A stretch of DNA of 8,070 nt from an uncultured bacterium. GTDB taxonomy: Bacteria; Omnitrophota; Gorgyraeia; Gorgyraeales; Gorgyraeaceae. Below, piece after piece: positions 5,732 to 8,070 of this stretch. Where the stretch lies: assembly GCA_913009675.1 (NCBI GenBank), contig CAJVXD010000043.1, positions 1 to 8,070 on the forward strand, read 5' to 3'. Every line of letters begins with the position of its first letter. Position 1 is the first letter of the stretch. The translations under genes and the position numbers were made by a program. The notes below the pieces were generated by a model. The model did not search any database. It was not told the origin of the DNA and was given only the letters and a program-made list of their open reading frames with translations.

Positions 5732-5735
5732 GAGG
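5730..5735 (+). promoter_or_regulatory. Shine-Dalgarno site of the dehydrogenase gene
   Basis: AGGAGG overlaps the TAG stop of the GspC-like gene (5729-5731) and sits 5 bases before the ATG at 5741. This ties translation of the metabolic genes physically to the end of the secretion cluster. Confidence 0.8.
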
Positions 5736-5740
5736 TAGAG

Positions 5741-6892
5741 ATGGATTATTTATTGAACGAGGAACAACTTATGATCCGCGATCTGGCACGGCAGATTGCG
5801 CGGGAGAAGATTAAACCTATTGCCGCCAGGTATGATACTGAAGGTATCTTTCCGTGGGATATAGTAAAGATAATGGCGGATAGTGACCTTTTTGGTATCT
5901 ATATTGATGAGAAATACGGTGGGACCGGCGGCGGTTGCATGGAACTTGTGCTGGCCACAGAGGAATTGTCTAAGGCATGCGGCGGGATTGCCCTTTCATT
6001 AGCAGCTACGGCTCTTGGGGCATATCCTATTATCCTCTTTGGCAGTGAAGAACAAAAACAATGATATCTCCCCGACCTGGCTGGGGGTAAAAAACTGGCT
6101 GCATTTGCCTTGACAGAGGCAGGGGCCGGTAGTGATGCAGCGGCCGTTGCCACTACGGCTGAGAAAAAAGGGGATTGCTATATCTTAAACGGAACGAAAC
6201 AATGGATAACAAACGGGGGTGAGGCCGAGGTCTATACGGTAATTGCCTCGGTTGACAGGTCAAAGGGTGCGCGGGGGGCAGCTGCGTTTATTCTCGAAAA
6301 GGGGATGCCTGGTTTTGAATTTGGCAAGAAAGAGGACAAGATGGGGATACGTGCATCCGTTACAAGAGAGCTCGTCTTTACGGACTGTAAGGTTCCGAAA
6401 GAAAATCTACTGGGTAGAGAAGGGCTGGGTTTTGTCGTGGCGATGAAGACGTTTGACCAGTCAAGGCCGGGTGTAGCCAGTCAGGCGCTGGGCATTGCCC
6501 AGGGCGCGCTGGATTTGACTCTCGAATATGTGAAGGAGAGGAGGCAATTTGGGAAGTCCATCTCATCATTTCAAGGTGTTCAGTTTATGCTGGTCGATAT
6601 GGCTACTGAGATAGAGGCAGCCAGGGCATTGGTATATGCAGCTGCCAGGATGATAGATAGCGGGGCAAAGAAGATCTCGAAGGACTCTGCCATGGCAAAG
6701 CTTTTCACCTCAGACATGGCCATGAAGGTTACGACTGACTGTGTGCAGTTATTCGGGGGTTATGGTTACATGAGAGATTACCCTATTGAAAAGTATATGC
6801 GCGACGCAAAGATTACACAGATCTATGAAGGGACGAATCAGATACAGCGTAGCGTAATCGCAGCCCATTTAATAAAACAAAGCACAGCGTAA
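5741..6892 (+). pseudogene. Acyl-CoA dehydrogenase, interrupted by an in-frame TGA
   Basis: This 384-codon frame has normal acyl-CoA dehydrogenase length (about 380) but is split by TGA at 6062-6064 (codon 108). The frame does not shift: homology runs straight through (GSEEQKQ, stop, [24 protein letters not shown]), where relatives have Lys or Arg. Residues 1-107 form most of the N-terminal helical domain. The beta domain holds the FAD-contacting [11 protein letters not shown] (122-132) and WITNG. The C-terminal helical domain has [16 protein letters not shown] and the catalytic-base motif [10 protein letters not shown], with Glu363 as the expected catalytic residue. The enzyme would oxidise acyl-CoA or reduce enoyl-CoA using FAD, exchanging electrons with EtfBA encoded just downstream. 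Other genes here end in TGA, so the codon is not reassigned. A real nonsense mutation and a consensus error are both possible. The remnant ORF from TTG 6110 is not a credible separate gene. Confidence 0.88.
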
Positions 6893-6896
6893 ATAC

Positions 6897-7721
6897 ATGA
6901 ACATTATAATCTGCATAAAACAAGTTCCGGATACGACGGATGTCAGGATAGACCCTGAGACGAATACTCTTATAAGGAGCGGTGTAGCCTCTATCATAAA
7001 CCCTTTTGATATGTATGCGATTGAAGAAGGTATTCGTTTAAAGGAGCAATTCGGAGGCAGGGTTATTGTCATCACAATGGGTCCGCCGCAGGCGGAAGAT
7101 GCCTTGCGCGAGGCTATTTCCCTTGGTGCAGATGAGGGCATTCTTGTTTCTGACCGCTCATTTGCAGGCAGTGATACCTGGGCTACCAGCTATACCCTGG
7201 CGCATGCGCTCCGTAAGATAGGAGATTTTGATTTGATTATTTGCGGAAAACAGGCGAGTGACGGAGATACCGCTCAGGTCGGGCCAGGCATTTCAGCACA
7301 TCTCGATGTCCCCCAGATTACATATGTGAAAAAAATAGAAGAAGTATGTTTGTTGAATAAACCAGGTAGTACGACCGACGAGGGGCAAAGATATATACGG
7401 GCCGAAAGGATGACCGAGGAAGGGTATGAGATTATCGAATCGCCTTTGCCCTGCCTGATTACGGTTGTTAAAGAGATAAACGAGCCTCGTCTCCCTTCTT
7501 TAAAAGGCAAGATGAGGGCTAAAAAGGCCGAGATAAAACAGTGGAAGGCAAAGGACCTGGATATAGATCCGGGCCTGATAGGGCTGAATGGTTCGCCTAC
7601 GAAGGTGGTAAGGATATTTACTCCGCCTCCAAAAAAGGGCGGGCAGATTTTAGAAGGAGATGCAAAAGAAATTAGCAAGAAGCTGCTCGAGCTTCTGAAG
7701 GACGATATACTATCACTATGA
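6897..7721 (+). CDS. etfB: Electron transfer flavoprotein beta subunit
   Basis: This 274-residue EtfB is full length (family about 250-270). Visible marks are the N-terminal IIICIKQVPDT (3-13) with RIDPETNTLIRSGVASIINPFD (17-38), the nucleotide-binding stretch ICGKQASDGDTAQVGPG (115-131), and the recognition-loop region VVKEINEPRLPSLKGKMRAKK (190-210), stated here by its position. With EtfA it shuttles electrons between the acyl-CoA dehydrogenase flavin and other carriers. In bifurcating Etfs the site that holds AMP in ordinary EtfB binds a second FAD. The NTLIRxGV and GDTAQVGP patterns resemble clostridial, bifurcating-type EtfB, but I cannot assign the subgroup without alignment. The ATG lies 4 bases after the dehydrogenase stop, so the genes are one transcription unit. 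TGA stop at 7719-7721. Confidence 0.95.
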   Translation: MNIIICIKQVPDTTDVRIDPETNTLIRSGVASIINPFDMYAIEEGIRLKEQFGGRVIVITMGPPQAEDALREAISLGADEGILVSDRSFAGSDTWATSYTLAHALRKIGDFDLIICGKQASDGDTAQVGPGISAHLDVPQITYVKKIEEVCLLNKPGSTTDEGQRYIRAERMTEEGYEIIESPLPCLITVVKEINEPRLPSLKGKMRAKKAEIKQWKAKDLDIDPGLIGLNGSPTKVVRIFTPPPKKGGQILEGDAKEISKKLLELLKDDILSL

Positions 7722-7727
7722 TATTTA

Positions 7728-7746
7728 TTCGAGGCTAAACCTCGAA
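7728..7746 (+). promoter_or_regulatory. Intercistronic hairpin between etfB and etfA
   Basis: A perfect 7-bp stem (7728-7734 with 7740-7746) has a 5-base loop CTAAA. No T-run follows, and the etfA ribosome-binding site GAGGT (7751-7755) comes 4 bases later. It is therefore better read as a stabilising or translation-tuning hairpin than as a terminator. Confidence 0.5.
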
Positions 7747-7763
7747 CAAAGAGGTAATAAAAG

Positions 7764-7975
7764 ATGTCGATACGGGTTATTAAGGAGAAATGCAGCGGAT
7801 GTAAGTTTTGTATAAAGGCCTGTCCCTTTTCAGCCATAAAGTTGGTTGATAAAAAGGCCGTCATAGATCTCGATAGGTGTAATCTGTGCGGGGCATGCAT
7901 AGAGGCGTGTAAGTTTGACGCTATTGTGCTTACCAAGCTCAGTCCCTCAAAGATAGATTTCCTCCCGGGTAAGAA
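7764..7975 (+). CDS. etfA: Electron transfer flavoprotein alpha subunit with N-terminal ferredoxin domain (3' truncated)
   Basis: Only the first 70 or so residues are present before the contig runs into adapter. They form a bacterial 2[4Fe-4S] ferredoxin module: CSGCKFCIKACP (Cys 10, 13, 16, 20) and CNLCGACIEAC (Cys 39, 42, 45, 49), each CxxCxxCxxxC. Alone this could be a ferredoxin, but the start just after etfB and the open frame beyond the second cluster fit the EtfA form that carries a fused ferredoxin domain, as in CarE and LctC of Acetobacterium. There the clusters pass electrons to or from ferredoxin. ATG 7764 follows GAGGT (7751-7755) at 8 bases. The last residues of the open frame (IGRAHV and stop at 7995-7997) are adapter translation and not part of the protein. 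EtfA identity is by context; the FAD-binding part is off the contig. Confidence 0.78.
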
Positions 7976-8040
7976 GATCGGAAGAGCACACGTCTGAACT
8001 CCAGTCACACTGATATATCTCGTATGCCGTCTTCTGCTTG
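7976..8040 (+). other. Illumina TruSeq adapter (index 25)
   Basis: GATCGGAAGAGCACACGTCT and onward to 8008 match the TruSeq adapter, 8009-8016 read ACTGATAT (index 25), and 8017-8040 match the P7 sequence ending CTTCTGCTTG. It is the same molecule as at 32-97 in the other orientation. Base 7975 (A) may be the A-tail or genomic. Confidence 0.97.
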
Positions 8041-8070
8041 AAAAAAAAAAACAAAAACAAAATCAACAAA
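8041..8070. other. Poly-A sequencing tail
   Basis: Eleven A bases, then A-rich noise with scattered C and T, follow the adapter end. This is the usual output of cycles read beyond the end of the fragment and is not genomic. Confidence 0.93.

Noticed and set aside
6062..6087. TGA in the dehydrogenase as a selenocysteine codon with a downstream SECIS hairpin (CCCC...GGGG)
   Set aside because: The position is Lys/Arg in the family and is not catalytic, the stem is only 4 bp, and the bases encode ordinary conserved residues.
6110..6892. Separate 260-residue gene starting at TTG 6110
   Set aside because: It is in the same frame as the upstream part, begins in the middle of the FAD-binding motif and lacks a ribosome-binding site; it is the second half of one broken gene.
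7274..8008. 244-codon minus-strand open frame across etfB and etfA
   Set aside because: It starts inside the adapter (MTGVQTCALPI) and is antisense to two clearly conserved genes.
21..8051. 77-bp terminal inverted repeat suggesting a transposon or linear element
   Set aside because: Both arms are the same indexed Illumina adapter plus a poly-A/T tail, not biological ends.

Overview
The window is one metagenome-style contig with Illumina library artefacts at both ends (about 1-97 and 7976-8070), so only about 98-7975 is biological. It encodes a secretin, a transenvelope assembly system and an oxygen-independent type of electron-transfer flavoprotein, which points to a Gram-negative (diderm), probably anaerobic bacterium. 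The mix of type IV pilus/type II secretion-like genes with a ferredoxin-domain EtfA would fit an uncultured lineage such as Omnitrophota, but that placement is inference only; no rRNA or marker gene is present.

Region 1 (98-576) is the 3' part of a PilO/GspM-like inner-membrane assembly protein. Region 2 (577-1115) interrupts the secretion locus. It has a near-consensus promoter followed by two nearly identical dyads, then a 115-base run of stem-loops resembling an IS200/IS605 end or TnpB-guide-RNA scaffold remnant, a 78-codon MerR-type DNA-binding protein, and a 17-bp inverted repeat over its stop codon. Region 3 (1116-5731) is an all-plus-strand secretion/pilus cluster: an ExeA/GspA-type ATPase, a small one-membrane-span protein with a GspB/GspC/PilP-like periplasmic domain, a large secretin with an unusual basic linker and TonB-like C-terminal domain, and a GspC-like protein with homology-region and PDZ domains. 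Region 4 (5741-7975) follows after 9 bases: an acyl-CoA dehydrogenase broken by one in-frame TGA, EtfB, and the start of an EtfA that carries an N-terminal two-cluster ferredoxin domain. Its order matches the electron-bifurcating caffeyl-CoA reductase operon carCDE of Acetobacterium.

In the likely working model, the ATPase and the two HR-type proteins help assemble or gate the outer-membrane secretin together with the PilO-like protein. The downstream genes would couple reduction (or oxidation) of an acyl- or enoyl-CoA to NAD and ferredoxin through EtfBA. The two modules are adjacent and co-directional, but nothing in the sequence shows that they are functionally related.

Most notable points: the secretin-TonB-like fusion, the promoter with twin operators leading into a hairpin-rich leader, the in-frame TGA in the dehydrogenase, and adapter sequence that falsely extends the first and last proteins.
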